Part shown: piece by piece, positions 34,839-43,741 of the stretch
How the letters are laid out: the number at the start of each line of letters is the position of its first letter
Position numbering within the stretch: position 1 is the stretch's first letter
Origin: an uncultured Lachnospiraceae bacterium
GTDB lineage: Bacteria > Bacillota > Clostridia > Lachnospirales > Lachnospiraceae
Reading direction: 5' to 3'
DNA length: 64,000 bases
Assembly: GCA_910576815.1 (NCBI GenBank)
Contig: CAJTKA010000003.1
Coordinates: 124,001 to 188,000 of the forward strand
The notes under the pieces: model-generated
Told to the model about the DNA's origin: nothing
Databases searched by the model: none
The model's input: only the letters and a program-made list of their open reading frames with translations
Translations under genes and position numbers: made by a program

Positions 34839-35946
34839 TATTGCGGTGGATCTGCTGTGGGTCCGTCCGAAAAAAGTGGGCGGCACAGAATTTTATATCC
34901 GAAATCTGTTGGATGGCTTTCTGCGGCTTGAGAAGCCGTTTCATCTTACGCTGTTGGTGTCAAAAGATAATTGCGAAGGCTTTCGGCATTATGGAACAGA
35001 TAAGCGGATCGAGCTGTTGGAGACAAATGTGGTTTCTGCCAATATCGCAGGGCGGATCCTGTGGCAGTTTTTCTGCCAGAACCGTTTCCTGCGCAGGCAC
35101 GGCATCCGCAAATGCTTTACGCCGGTATACTGCAGGACGCTCCTAAACGGAGGCATTGCCTATGTGAATGTGATCCACGATTTGCAGGCGGCGCATTATC
35201 CGGAGTACCATCCGTTTCATGAAATCGCCTACTCAAAGCTGTGCTGGTGGCTGGCGGTCCATTTTTCCAGGCATATCGTGGCCATATCGGAGTGGGTGCG
35301 GGAGGATATCCTCAGCAGATACCATGTGAAAGGAGATAAGATCACGACGATCTACAATCCGATCACGGTAGATCCGCAGGAGGCTGCTCCGCTTTCTGAT
35401 TTGGAAGCAAAATATAATATACGGGATAAGAAATATTATTACACGGTTTCGCAATTGATTCCCCATAAGAACCTGGATACGGCGATCGAGGTCATGAGAC
35501 GGATCAAGGAACAAAAGATCGATCTGCCATGCAGGTTATTGATTTCGGGCGTAAACGGTGAGAGCAGAGAAAAACTACAAAGGCAGATCCGGGAAAAGGG
35601 GCTGGCGGAAGAAGTGACATTGACGGGATTTGTGGAGACGGCGGAACGCAATGCGCTTTATCGGCACAGCAGGGCGTTCCTTTTTCCGAGTGTGTTTGAA
35701 GGCTTTGGGATGCCGCCGATCGAGGCAATGCTGTTGGGGAGCATTGTCATTACCACGGATCGGGCATGTATTCCCGAAGTGACGCAGGGCAAGGCAAATT
35801 ATGTTGCAGACCCGTACGATGTGGAGGAGTGGATCCGCGTCATGCAGGCGCCTGTGGACCGTATCAAAGAGATGGATTTCTCTGCTTATGATCAGTTGAA
35901 GCTGACAGAAAAATATTATGGCCTTTTGTCGGAAATCTTTGCATGA
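34831..35946 (+). CDS. GT4 glycosyltransferase
   Basis: GT-B family 4 enzyme of 371 residues. VGGTEFYIRNLLDGF is the acceptor-side loop, VIHDLQAAHYPEYH and ISEWVREDIL follow, YTVSQLIPHKNLDTAI opens the donor half, and FEGFGMPPIEAML is the E-x7-E region with TDRACIPEVTQG after it. The pattern resembles mannosyltransferases of the WbaZ/MtfB kind, but specificity cannot be assigned. It overlaps the DUF2304 gene by 8 nt, with GGAAGG within that gene's end as ribosome site, so production of the two is likely coupled. Confidence 0.9.
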   Translation: MLDIAVDLLWVRPKKVGGTEFYIRNLLDGFLRLEKPFHLTLLVSKDNCEGFRHYGTDKRIELLETNVVSANIAGRILWQFFCQNRFLRRHGIRKCFTPVYCRTLLNGGIAYVNVIHDLQAAHYPEYHPFHEIAYSKLCWWLAVHFSRHIVAISEWVREDILSRYHVKGDKITTIYNPITVDPQEAAPLSDLEAKYNIRDKKYYYTVSQLIPHKNLDTAIEVMRRIKEQKIDLPCRLLISGVNGESREKLQRQIREKGLAEEVTLTGFVETAERNALYRHSRAFLFPSVFEGFGMPPIEAMLLGSIVITTDRACIPEVTQGKANYVADPYDVEEWIRVMQAPVDRIKEMDFSAYDQLKLTEKYYGLLSEIFA

Positions 35947-35992
35947 TAGGCTTGCAGTGCCGTGGGCAGGCGGCGGATGGGATGTATCGCGT

Positions 35993-36916
35993 ATGAAACT
36001 GGCAGTTATTTTGGTAAACTATAACGGGAAACAGTATAACGAGGCGTGCATCGACTCCATTCTCTCGGGAGAGGGAGCTTGGGAGTTGAAAATTTTCGTG
36101 GTGGACAATGCGTCTGCGGATGATTCGATGCAGATGCTGCAAAAGTGCTACCATGGGGAGGAGCGGGTGCAGATCGCGCTGCTCAACAAAAATTACGGGT
36201 TTTCCCGCGCCAATAATGAGGGCATCCGCCTTGCTAAACAGTGGGGAGCGGAAGCGGTGCTGCTCCTTAACAATGACACGGAGGTCGAGCCTGATATGAT
36301 CTCGGAGCTTGCGCAGTGTGCCATGCGGCACCCGGACTGCGTGATTGCGCCGAAGATATATTACAGTGATAGAAGGGATGTGCTCTGGTCAGCCGGCGGT
36401 GAAGTATCGCCGATTGTCCGCAAAGTGCGGCATATCGGACTGAATCAAAAAGATACGGGGCAGTTTGACAAAGAGCGGCGGATCGGGTTTGCCACGGGCT
36501 GCTGCCTGCTGCTGCCAAGGGCAGTCATTGAAAAATCGGGGCTTCTCGACGAGCGGTTTTTCTTGTATTATGAGGATACGGAATACTGTTTCCGCCTGCG
36601 AAAGATGGGAATTGATATCTGGTATTGTCCGCGGGCACGGTTGTACCATAAGGTCGGGGCAAGCTCCAAAGGAGCGGACAGTCCGCTGTGCGCTTACTAT
36701 ATCGCCCGCAATTGGCTGCTTTGCAACAGGCTGCATCTGCGGGGCAGATACCCGCTTTTTCTGTTCTATTATGGCATAAATAGGACGATCTGCTGTCTGC
36801 TGTGGCTGTTTCGCGGGAAATGGGCGCTGGTGCAGGCAACATGGAGGGGCATTCGGGATCACTGTAAGAGAAGGTATGGCAGGGCGCGTATTGCAGAGGA
36901 AACAGCGAATCGGTAA
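35993..36916 (+). CDS. GT2 glycosyltransferase, rhamnosyltransferase-like
   Basis: GT-A family 2 enzyme of 307 residues of the WbbL type: LAVILVNYNGKQYNEACIDS, FVVDNASADDS, NYGFSRANNEGIRLA and LLLNNDTEVEPDMI (the NNDTE form of the DxD motif). GLLDERFFLYYEDTEYCFRL is the catalytic ED segment and is very well kept. Members usually transfer rhamnose or similar 6-deoxyhexoses; that is a family tendency, not proof. ATG 35993 begins the first strand; the frame upstream to 35918 overlaps the preceding gene and is not needed. The ribosome site is GGATGGGATG, loosely matched. Confidence 0.9.
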   Translation: MKLAVILVNYNGKQYNEACIDSILSGEGAWELKIFVVDNASADDSMQMLQKCYHGEERVQIALLNKNYGFSRANNEGIRLAKQWGAEAVLLLNNDTEVEPDMISELAQCAMRHPDCVIAPKIYYSDRRDVLWSAGGEVSPIVRKVRHIGLNQKDTGQFDKERRIGFATGCCLLLPRAVIEKSGLLDERFFLYYEDTEYCFRLRKMGIDIWYCPRARLYHKVGASSKGADSPLCAYYIARNWLLCNRLHLRGRYPLFLFYYGINRTICCLLWLFRGKWALVQATWRGIRDHCKRRYGRARIAEETANR

Positions 36917-36931
36917 AAGGTAAAGGAAAAT

Positions 36932-38524
36932 ATGGCAATGCGTATAAAAGAGCGGACGGCACAATGGGAAAAACGGCAGACAGATACCCTGTTTTATCTG
37001 GCTTTGTTTGTGCTTGCCATTCTCATTTTTGTGTTTGTCGGATCGAGAGAGCCGGTGTTGTTTGACGATAGCAGCTCTTATACCAAGATAGAGCGCAATG
37101 AGGGAGTAATGCCGGTTTATCCGCTGTTTCTGTTGATGAATCAGTGGATATTCGGCAGTGACGGATATTTGCGGATCGTGATAATAGAGCAGGCGCTTCT
37201 TGCTGCGGTTTGTATCCTTCTATTTGTCAGAGAGATCAGGAATCGGTTTGCACTGCAGTATTGGGAAGGCGGCTTGATTTTTTTTCTTTCGCTGCTTACC
37301 TATACGACGGAAATGCCGCAGGCAATGATGACACAGACCATACTTACGGAAGGACTGGCGTTTTCCCTGTATTATCTGCTGGTGATTCTGTTTCTGCGGG
37401 CAGTCTGGCGAAAAAGTTACGCGATCCTGGCGGGCTCGTTTGCGATGGTGTTTTTGCTGGCTATGCTGCGTTCTCAGCTGCAAATCCTCTTTGGAGTGTG
37501 CGGCGTCCTGTTTTTGTATCTGACGTGGCATAAATGTGAAAAGGGAGGCAGAAAGTGGCTTGGCTTTTTGGGCGGTATGGTAGGGTGCGTGTTGATCGGT
37601 GTGCTGGGCGTGGCTCTTACCGCGTCGTCATTAAGCCGGTATCATTCGCTGGTTATCAATAATAGAAAGGTGAACGCGTTTATCATGAGGGTACAGGATC
37701 CGGAATATTATCAGTCTTTCAGCGTTGACGAAGAAGGAGCAAACAGAGAACAGAAAGAAATCGAGCATGCGATACAGGAGCAGATAGAGAATCTGTTTTC
37801 CGAGAAACCGCCGCTCATGACCAGTCAGTACACTTCACTGATTTATTCCAGAGGGATGTATGAGGCGGATGAAGCGGATGTGAGCTTATTTGAGGACGAT
37901 TTGACGCGGGGGCTGTTTCAGGCGCTGTATGCCGCTACTGACGGAGAAAAACAGCGATACGTTTATGCGCAAAAGGGGCTTTGGATGTGGAAGGATATCG
38001 TGGGCGGTATCGGGAGCGTCGGAAAGACTGCCTTCTATACAGGTACGGATTACTATCGGGAATATGATCTGCAATATACGGAGGGTGATTTCAATGCCTT
38101 TTGGAATCGCAGTTTACAGACGATAGGGATGGCGCTGCTCAAGGAACACTTCGGCAGATTTTTATATCATACGCTGATGATGCTTCCACAGGCGTTTATC
38201 TGCACGGTTTTCTTTCAGATCAAGCCGATTTATCTGTTGTGCCACCTTGTCACGTTGTTTTTATATTTGTCTGCTCTTGCTTTGATGATATGGGGGTATG
38301 CGGATCGGAAAGCCGAGAATCAGTGCGCGGAATTTATGGCGCTTGTGCTGGGAAGCAATCTGGTTATGATCGTGATCATATCCATGGTTTTTTTCGGGCA
38401 GCAGCGGTATCTGGTCTATAATTTTGGCATTTTCTATATAGCGTATTATGTGCTGTTGCGGGAATTGTGGAACTGCCGCCTGCGGGACACCCGCTTGGGA
38501 CAGTGGTTTAGAAGAGGCGAATAA
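36932..38524 (+). CDS. polytopic membrane protein, probable GT-C glycosyltransferase
   Basis: Protein of 530 residues with about 10-11 membrane segments and a large hydrophilic loop at about 250-395. After the first helix, PVLFDDSSSYTKIERNEG provides an acidic DD motif in the first external loop, and MPVYPLFLLMNQW follows, both typical of GT-C proteins that take sugars from polyprenyl phosphates. I do not recognise a named family. Three genes upstream is DUF2304 and next downstream a polyprenyl-phosphate GT2, so the trio could form a decoration system. It starts 15 nt after the GT2 gene. Confidence 0.6.
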   Translation: MAMRIKERTAQWEKRQTDTLFYLALFVLAILIFVFVGSREPVLFDDSSSYTKIERNEGVMPVYPLFLLMNQWIFGSDGYLRIVIIEQALLAAVCILLFVREIRNRFALQYWEGGLIFFLSLLTYTTEMPQAMMTQTILTEGLAFSLYYLLVILFLRAVWRKSYAILAGSFAMVFLLAMLRSQLQILFGVCGVLFLYLTWHKCEKGGRKWLGFLGGMVGCVLIGVLGVALTASSLSRYHSLVINNRKVNAFIMRVQDPEYYQSFSVDEEGANREQKEIEHAIQEQIENLFSEKPPLMTSQYTSLIYSRGMYEADEADVSLFEDDLTRGLFQALYAATDGEKQRYVYAQKGLWMWKDIVGGIGSVGKTAFYTGTDYYREYDLQYTEGDFNAFWNRSLQTIGMALLKEHFGRFLYHTLMMLPQAFICTVFFQIKPIYLLCHLVTLFLYLSALALMIWGYADRKAENQCAEFMALVLGSNLVMIVIISMVFFGQQRYLVYNFGIFYIAYYVLLRELWNCRLRDTRLGQWFRRGE

Positions 38525-38558
38525 GAGTGCGCGTCTGAAGCGTGCAAGGGGATTTCAA

Positions 38559-39326
38559 ATGGAACGCAAAGAAAACGTATTGATCATCATACCGGCCTAT
38601 AATGAGGCAGATAATATCGTGCGCGTGGTGAAGCACATGATGGAACAGGCGCCGCAGTACGATTATCTGGTGGTAAATGACGGCTCAACGGATGACACCC
38701 TAAATTTATGCCGTAGTGAGGGGTTTCTCCATCTGGATCTTTCCATCAATATGGGAATCGGCGGTGCGGTGCAGGCGGGATATGTTTATGCGTGGAAGAA
38801 TGGCTATGATATCGCCGTGCAGATGGATGGAGACGGGCAGCATGACGTCGCCTATCTGGAAAAGCTGCTGGAGCCGATCAGACGGGGGGAAGCGGATGTG
38901 ACCATTGGTTCCCGGTTTCTGGAAAAAGAAGGTTTCCAGAGTTCGGTAAGCCGCAGGGCTGGTATCAATATCCTGAGTTTCCTCATATTGATTACGACGG
39001 GAAAGCGTATCAAGGATGTGACCAGCGGCTATCGGGCAGTGAACAGGAGGTTTATCGAGATTTACAGCAAGGATTATCCAATGGATTATCCGGAACCGGA
39101 GGCGATCGTGTCGGCGATCATGCACCTGGGAAGGGTAAAGGAGATACCTGTGCAGATGCTCGCCAGAGAAGGCGGGACGAGCTCTATTACATTTAAGAAA
39201 TCGATCTATTATATGATCAAGGTAACATTGGCAATTTTGATCTGCCGTATGAGCTATGGAGTGCGGCGGGCAAAAGAGAGCAAAACAATAGAAGCGCCGG
39301 CAAGAGAAGATCGCGAGGAAGGATGA
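38559..39326 (+). CDS. dolichol-phosphate-mannose-synthase-like GT2
   Basis: GT-A enzyme of 255 residues. VLIIIPAYNEADNIVRVV, YLVVNDGSTDDTLNLC, NMGIGGAVQAGYVYA and VQMDGDGQHD are characteristic of DPM1-like GT2 proteins that load a sugar onto a polyprenyl phosphate; DVTSGYRAVNRRFIEIY and EPEAIVSAIMHLGRVKEIPV are also diagnostic. The single hydrophobic stretch near 210-230 (YYMIKVTLAILICRMSYG) may anchor it. ATG 38559 has AAGGGG 7 nt upstream. It directly follows a GT-C-like gene and overlaps the next gene by 4 nt. Confidence 0.88.
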   Translation: MERKENVLIIIPAYNEADNIVRVVKHMMEQAPQYDYLVVNDGSTDDTLNLCRSEGFLHLDLSINMGIGGAVQAGYVYAWKNGYDIAVQMDGDGQHDVAYLEKLLEPIRRGEADVTIGSRFLEKEGFQSSVSRRAGINILSFLILITTGKRIKDVTSGYRAVNRRFIEIYSKDYPMDYPEPEAIVSAIMHLGRVKEIPVQMLAREGGTSSITFKKSIYYMIKVTLAILICRMSYGVRRAKESKTIEAPAREDREEG

Positions 39327-40234
39327 AGGGTATGTTATTATCCGATGTGACGAAGGGTATAGAGGGCAGACTGCTCAAAGAGGGAACATTTCAGACGCTG
39401 GAGTACTGTACCGGCAGTTTGGAAGTGCCTTTTTTGACGTTTATGGGGAATCCGAAATTCGTAGATAAGATGAGCCCCTTTGCAAGCTGTGTGCTGTGCA
39501 CCGAAAAACTTGCGGACAGGCTGCCGCCAAGTGTAAAGGGTGTGTTTATCACGGAATTTCCCAAAGAGAGTTTTCACAAGATTCATAACGGATTGAGCAA
39601 AGACGATGCCTATCGCCTCCCGACAACGCCGAATAAGATCGGGGAGGGCTGTGTGATCAGCAAGCGGGCAAGTATTGCGGCAAACAGTGTCGAGATCGGC
39701 GATCGGGTCATCATAGAGGATAACGTTACCATCTACGATCATGTGACGATTGGAAACGACTGCGTGATACGAAGCGGGGCCGTGATCGGGGGCAAAGCCT
39801 TTACCTTTGCCGGAACGAATGACAACCGTATTCTGGGTATGGAAGATTTAGGCCGGGTGGTGATTGGCGACCGGGTGGAGGTTTTTTCACTGACGCATAT
39901 CGCAAAGGGGATCCTGCCCACGGATACCACGGATATCAAAGATGATGCGAAGATAGACGCACTGGTGCAGATTGGACACGGCAGCGTGATCGGAGAGAGG
40001 ACGTTGATTGCCGAGGGCGCCGTGATAGCGGGTAATGTGCATATCGGCGCCGATGCGTGGGTCGGCGTCAATGCTACGGTTTCCAATCGGATTCGCATCG
40101 GTGATCATGCGCGGGTGAGCCTGGGCAGCGTCGTGACGAAGGATGTCGCAGAGGGTCAGACCGTGACAGGCAATTTTGCCATAGAGCACAGCCAATTCCT
40201 GCAGCATTTGAAGGATATGATACATTTGCATTGA
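39323..40234 (+). CDS. LpxD-like hexapeptide acyltransferase
   Basis: Protein of 303 residues: an N-terminal alpha/beta domain (about 1-105) followed by a left-handed beta-helix (about 110-260) and a C-terminal helix ending HSQFLQHLKDMIHLH. VIIEDNVTIYDHVTIGNDCVI, QIGHGSVIGERTLI and AVIAGNVHIGADAWVGVNA show the repeats; the QIGH histidine sits where LpxD places its catalytic base. Lipid A is not expected in this host, so N-acylation of an amino-sugar nucleotide is more plausible, for example the 3-amino group made by the DegT enzyme at 43.7 kb. That role (WbpD/WlbB-like) is inference. Start overlaps the preceding stop (ATGA). Confidence 0.8.
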   Translation: MKGMLLSDVTKGIEGRLLKEGTFQTLEYCTGSLEVPFLTFMGNPKFVDKMSPFASCVLCTEKLADRLPPSVKGVFITEFPKESFHKIHNGLSKDDAYRLPTTPNKIGEGCVISKRASIAANSVEIGDRVIIEDNVTIYDHVTIGNDCVIRSGAVIGGKAFTFAGTNDNRILGMEDLGRVVIGDRVEVFSLTHIAKGILPTDTTDIKDDAKIDALVQIGHGSVIGERTLIAEGAVIAGNVHIGADAWVGVNATVSNRIRIGDHARVSLGSVVTKDVAEGQTVTGNFAIEHSQFLQHLKDMIHLH

Positions 40235-40249
40235 AAAAGGGAGTATGCT

Positions 40250-41377
40250 ATGATGAAAAAAGGTTATTATATCCATTTTCAGGGGCGGGAGTCCATCGGC
40301 GTCAGCAAAAAGATCGATATGCAGATGGAGGAGTTTGGCAGATATTTTGAAATGCAGGAAATAGAGATAAAAGCGCAGGCCAGATCATTGGTCTGGCGGA
40401 TATTCGGGTTGTTTCCGACGGCTTCCATTGCCTGGGACTATCAGGCGGTGCTGGCACAGTTGGAGGATCCTGATTTTCTGTATGTCAGGAGGACGGTTGC
40501 GGACAGAGATTACCTGCGCTTCTGGAAGAAGGTAAAGGAGCGGTTCCCAAACTGTAAGATCATCATCGAACTGTTTACCTACCCTTATGACAGAGACGAT
40601 TTCGGAAAATGGAATGCCTGGCCTTTTTATATCAAGGAGCTTTTATACCGTCCGAAACTGAAACGCTACGTGGATCGTTTCACAACCTACACGGAGGATC
40701 GGGAGATATTCGGGATCCCGACGATTCATTCGTCAAACGGTATTAATGTTGACGGTGTTTCACAGGTCGCAGGAAAGTTTACGGACAGACAGATCAATTT
40801 GATCGGTGTGGCATTCATGCAGCGACATCACGGGTATGAGCGCATCATCAAAGGCCTTCACGCGTATTATGAGAAGGGAACGCCCGAATATCAGGTCACG
40901 CTGCGGCTGGTCGGTGACGGACCGGAAAAACCGTTCTATCAGGAGCTGACGGGCAGATATCATTTGGAAGATTACGTACACTTTTATCCGACTCTGTCGG
41001 GAAAGGAATTGGATGAGCTCTACGATGACAGTGATATCGCGCTGGTATCGTTTGGCATGTATAAGCTGGGATTTTACGGTAAACTGTGCGCCTTGAAATC
41101 CCGTGAATGTCTTGCCAAAGGGATGCCGCTGGTCACGGGCTGTGAGATAGACGTTCTTCCGCAGGACTATCCTTATGCGAAGGTATTTCCCAATGATGCA
41201 AGTACGGTCGATATCGGGGAGATTACAGCCCTGTATGAGCGGATCACGGGCTCGGTGGGCAGCAAGAAGGAACTGTCTGACAGGATCAGGGAGTTTGCGA
41301 GAGAACACGTGAGCATGGAGGCGGTCATGAGACCGGTCATAGATTATATCGAACCCCCGGAATGGAGGACAGGTTGA
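40250..41377 (+). CDS. GT4-like glycosyltransferase
   Basis: GT-B protein of 375 residues. The N-terminal half (MMKKGYYIHFQGRESIGVSK, TYPYDRDDFGKWNAWPFY) is not a close match to common GT4s, but the C-terminal half has IGVAFMQRHHGYERIIKGL, RLVGDGPEKPFYQEL, YDDSDIALVSFG and KSRECLAKGMPLVTG, which align with the donor domain and E-x7-E region (here S-R-E-C-L). Two adjacent ATG codons begin the frame; GGGAG is suitably placed. The last codons (EWRTG and stop) coincide with the first bases of the long leader repeat, so the gene's tail was shaped by, or captured with, that element. Confidence 0.75.
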   Translation: MMKKGYYIHFQGRESIGVSKKIDMQMEEFGRYFEMQEIEIKAQARSLVWRIFGLFPTASIAWDYQAVLAQLEDPDFLYVRRTVADRDYLRFWKKVKERFPNCKIIIELFTYPYDRDDFGKWNAWPFYIKELLYRPKLKRYVDRFTTYTEDREIFGIPTIHSSNGINVDGVSQVAGKFTDRQINLIGVAFMQRHHGYERIIKGLHAYYEKGTPEYQVTLRLVGDGPEKPFYQELTGRYHLEDYVHFYPTLSGKELDELYDDSDIALVSFGMYKLGFYGKLCALKSRECLAKGMPLVTGCEIDVLPQDYPYAKVFPNDASTVDIGEITALYERITGSVGSKKELSDRIREFAREHVSMEAVMRPVIDYIEPPEWRTG

Positions 41378-41507
41378 AAAATCACACTGATGTGCTGATT
41401 TTTCAACCACGAGTTTGTGTCAGAGCCACAAACTCGGAATCGCAGTCGGGAATTTGAAATTCCCGACGCGTGCCTTCGAAAAAGAAGCTCCGGCATGGAG
41501 GGAAAAA
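41362..41507 (+). repeat. four-hairpin leader repeat, copy B
   Basis: A 146-nt unit ending at the start codon of the epimerase gene. Stem 1 pairs GGTTGAAAAATCA (41372-41384) with TGATTTTTCAACC (41396-41408). Stem 2 pairs CGAGTTTGTG (41410-41419) with CACAAACTCG (41427-41436). Stem 3 pairs GTCGGGAATTT (41445-41455) with AAATTCCCGAC (41457-41467). Stem 4 pairs CGTGCC (41469-41474) with GGCATG (41492-41497) and touches the GGAGGG ribosome site. The unit begins inside the last codons of the previous gene. A near copy lies at 47981-48127. Confidence 0.85.
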
Positions 41508-42578
41508 ATGATCACACACATTGTAGGAAACAGACCACAGTTTATCAAACTGGCGCCGCTTTATCATGCACTTGAGAACGCGGGATATGAGCAGAGTATC
41601 ATCCACAGCGGACAGCACTATGATGAGAATATGTCCGATGTGTTTTTTGCGGAGCTTGGGATACCGGCGCCGCGCGTCAATCTGTCCGCGGGAGGCGGCA
41701 GTCATGCGCAGATGACGGCAAAGATCATGGTCGGTCTTGAGGAGGAACTGCTTGCTGACAGACCGAAACTGCTCGTTCTCTACGGCGATACGAACACAAC
41801 GCTGGCGGGGGCCATAGTCGCGGCAAAACTGTGCATTCCCATTGCGCATGTGGAGGCGGGACCGCGGACGCATGATCAGGAAAATCCTGAGGAATGCAAC
41901 CGCATCGTCACGGATCATTTGTCTAAGATCCTGTTTTGTCCGGACACGATATCGCTTCAGAACCTGGAGCGGGAAGGGCTGGGACAGGCAGCGTATGTGA
42001 CGGGCGATATCATGTATGACACCTACCTTTCCATCGCAGATGGCATACAGCAGCCTGATCCGCAGGAAGAAATCATTGTCATGACGTGGCACAGGCAGGA
42101 AAATACCTGCAGCAGGGAGCGGATGGAGAGCATTCTGCAAGTGGTGGAGCGGCTGGAAGGCAAGATCGTTTGTCCGCTGCATCCGCGCACCAGAAAATGC
42201 CTTGCGGAATACGGGTTGTGGGAGAAAGCGGAGAAAATCGCTCATCTGGAAATCATAGAACCGGTAGGCTATACGGAGATGGTAAGGCTTATGAACAGGG
42301 CAAGACTGATTCTTACGGATTCGGGCGGTCTGTCAAAGGAATCGTCTTTTGCGGGGGCAAAGTGCCTGTTTATGTTGGAAATGGATTTATGGGATGATCT
42401 GGTGAAAGATCAGTGGATGCACAAGTTTAACCCGCAAGATGAGGAGAGCGTGGAGGAGGCGCTGCGGTTTGCGAAGCAGGCGGAGCGTGTCGCGCTGCCG
42501 GAGCGGCCCAAACATTACGGCGACGGCCACGCGGCGGAAAAGATGGTGCAGAAACTGAAAGAGAGAGGAATGATCTGA
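41508..42578 (+). CDS. UDP-sugar 2-epimerase, WecB/WbpI type
   Basis: GT-B-like non-hydrolysing UDP-N-acetylglucosamine 2-epimerase family protein of 356 residues. GNRPQFIKLAPL starts at residue 6, IIHSGQHYDENMSDVFFAELG, GGGSHAQMTAKIM, YGDTNTTLAGAIVAA, HVEAGPRTHDQENPEECNRI and LTDSGGLSKES are conserved. The GGGSH...MT segment and overall pattern resemble WbpI/WlbD, which invert C2 of UDP-2,3-diacetamido-glucuronate, more than the hydrolysing NeuC. Together with the next two genes this suggests a 2,3-diamino-mannose-type sugar. HVEAG normally continues LRS; here it is PRT. ATG 41508 follows GGAGGG and is fixed by the leader; the open frame back to 41415 is leader RNA. Confidence 0.85.
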   Translation: MITHIVGNRPQFIKLAPLYHALENAGYEQSIIHSGQHYDENMSDVFFAELGIPAPRVNLSAGGGSHAQMTAKIMVGLEEELLADRPKLLVLYGDTNTTLAGAIVAAKLCIPIAHVEAGPRTHDQENPEECNRIVTDHLSKILFCPDTISLQNLEREGLGQAAYVTGDIMYDTYLSIADGIQQPDPQEEIIVMTWHRQENTCSRERMESILQVVERLEGKIVCPLHPRTRKCLAEYGLWEKAEKIAHLEIIEPVGYTEMVRLMNRARLILTDSGGLSKESSFAGAKCLFMLEMDLWDDLVKDQWMHKFNPQDEESVEEALRFAKQAERVALPERPKHYGDGHAAEKMVQKLKERGMI

Positions 42579-42580
42579 GT

Positions 42581-43663
42581 ATGAAATATGCGTTGATCGG
42601 TTGTGGCAGGATATCCCCCAACCATATTGTGGCGGCACAGAAAAACAATCTGGAGATCGTTGCAATCTGCGATTTGGAAGAACATAACATGAAGGACAAG
42701 CGGTTGAAGTTCAGACTGCCGGATACCGTGCACAGCTATCTGGATTATAAGGAGATGCTGGCAAAAGAGAAGCCGGAGCTTGTGGCGATCGCCACGGAGA
42801 GCGGGAAGCATGCGCAGATCGCGCTTGACTGCATGACGCTCGGACATGCGAATCTGATCATTGAAAAGCCGATCGCCCTCTCGTTAGCTGACGCAGACAA
42901 GATCATAGAAACGGCCCAAAGAGAAAACCTTAAGGTCTGCGCCTGCCATCAGAACCGTTTCAATAAGTCGATTCAGAAAATTCGGGAAGCGGTGGAAATG
43001 GAGCGTTTCGGCAGGATGTTCCACGGAACGGCCCACATCCGATGGGCCAGGGACTATGAGTATTATTCGCGGGCAAAGTGGCGCGGAACCTGGGAGCAGG
43101 ACGGCGGTGCGCTGATGAATCAGTGCATTCACAACATTGATTTGCTGCGCTGGATGATGGGTGATGAGATCGACTGCGTCGTGGGTATGACGGATCGGCT
43201 GCACCACGATTATATCGAGGCGGAGGATCTTGGCATCGCCCTGATCAAATTTACGAATGGGGCTTACGGAATCGTGGAGGGCACAACGAATGTCTATCCG
43301 AAGAATCTGGAAGAGACCCTGTATCTGTTTGGAGAAAAGGGAACGGTCAAGGCAGGGGGCGCGTCGGTGAACGTCATTGAGGAATGGAATTTTTCCGATA
43401 TGCTCGATAATCCGGCACAGGTCAAAGCGCAGTTTCATGAGAATCCCCCCAACGTGTACGGCTATGGACACACGCCTCTCTATGAAAATGTGATTCATGC
43501 CATTGAGACGGATACGCAGCCTTATGTGGATGCTCTTGCAGGCAAGCGGGCGCTGGAGTTGGTGCTTGCCATTTATCAGTCTGCGGCTACGGGCGAGATG
43601 GTGAAGTTTCCGCTGACAGATTGTGATACCATACGGTTTCAGGGAAGATTTGATCAGTCATGA
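42581..43663 (+). CDS. Gfo/Idh/MocA oxidoreductase, WbpB/WlbA-like
   Basis: NAD-dependent oxidoreductase of 360 residues. ALIGCGRISPNHI (residues 4-16) is the Rossmann dinucleotide loop in the form common to WbpB/WlbA enzymes, LIIEKPIALSL (about 93-103) contains the catalytic EKP lysine, and QDGGALMNQCIHNIDLLRW contains the conserved D-x-x-x-H-type segment. WbpB/WlbA oxidise C3 of a UDP-GlcNAcA substrate to allow transamination; the same job is inferred here from the epimerase before it and the DegT gene after it. No UDP-GlcNAc 6-dehydrogenase is in the window. It starts 2 nt after the epimerase stop. Confidence 0.85.
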   Translation: MKYALIGCGRISPNHIVAAQKNNLEIVAICDLEEHNMKDKRLKFRLPDTVHSYLDYKEMLAKEKPELVAIATESGKHAQIALDCMTLGHANLIIEKPIALSLADADKIIETAQRENLKVCACHQNRFNKSIQKIREAVEMERFGRMFHGTAHIRWARDYEYYSRAKWRGTWEQDGGALMNQCIHNIDLLRWMMGDEIDCVVGMTDRLHHDYIEAEDLGIALIKFTNGAYGIVEGTTNVYPKNLEETLYLFGEKGTVKAGGASVNVIEEWNFSDMLDNPAQVKAQFHENPPNVYGYGHTPLYENVIHAIETDTQPYVDALAGKRALELVLAIYQSAATGEMVKFPLTDCDTIRFQGRFDQS

Positions 43664-43741
43664 AAGGCAAGGCAGATGTGCCGCAGGCGGAACCCCCGGT
43701 CGGTATGATGGGACTGCGGCGGATTGGAAGGACGCAGGACA

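Noticed and set aside
39323..40234. LpxD and lipid A synthesis
   Set aside because: No other lpx gene is present and the gene content is of Gram-positive type; sugar-nucleotide N-acylation fits the neighbours better.
41372..41408. Intrinsic terminator from stem 1 of the leader
   Set aside because: The stem is A+T-rich with no T-run after it; the five T lie within the 3' arm. It may still stabilise RNA ends.
41362..41507. MITE or insertion-sequence end
   Set aside because: No terminal inverted repeat spanning the whole unit and no target-site duplication is visible; both ends carry ATGGAGG in direct, not inverted, orientation. A mobile origin is not fully excluded.
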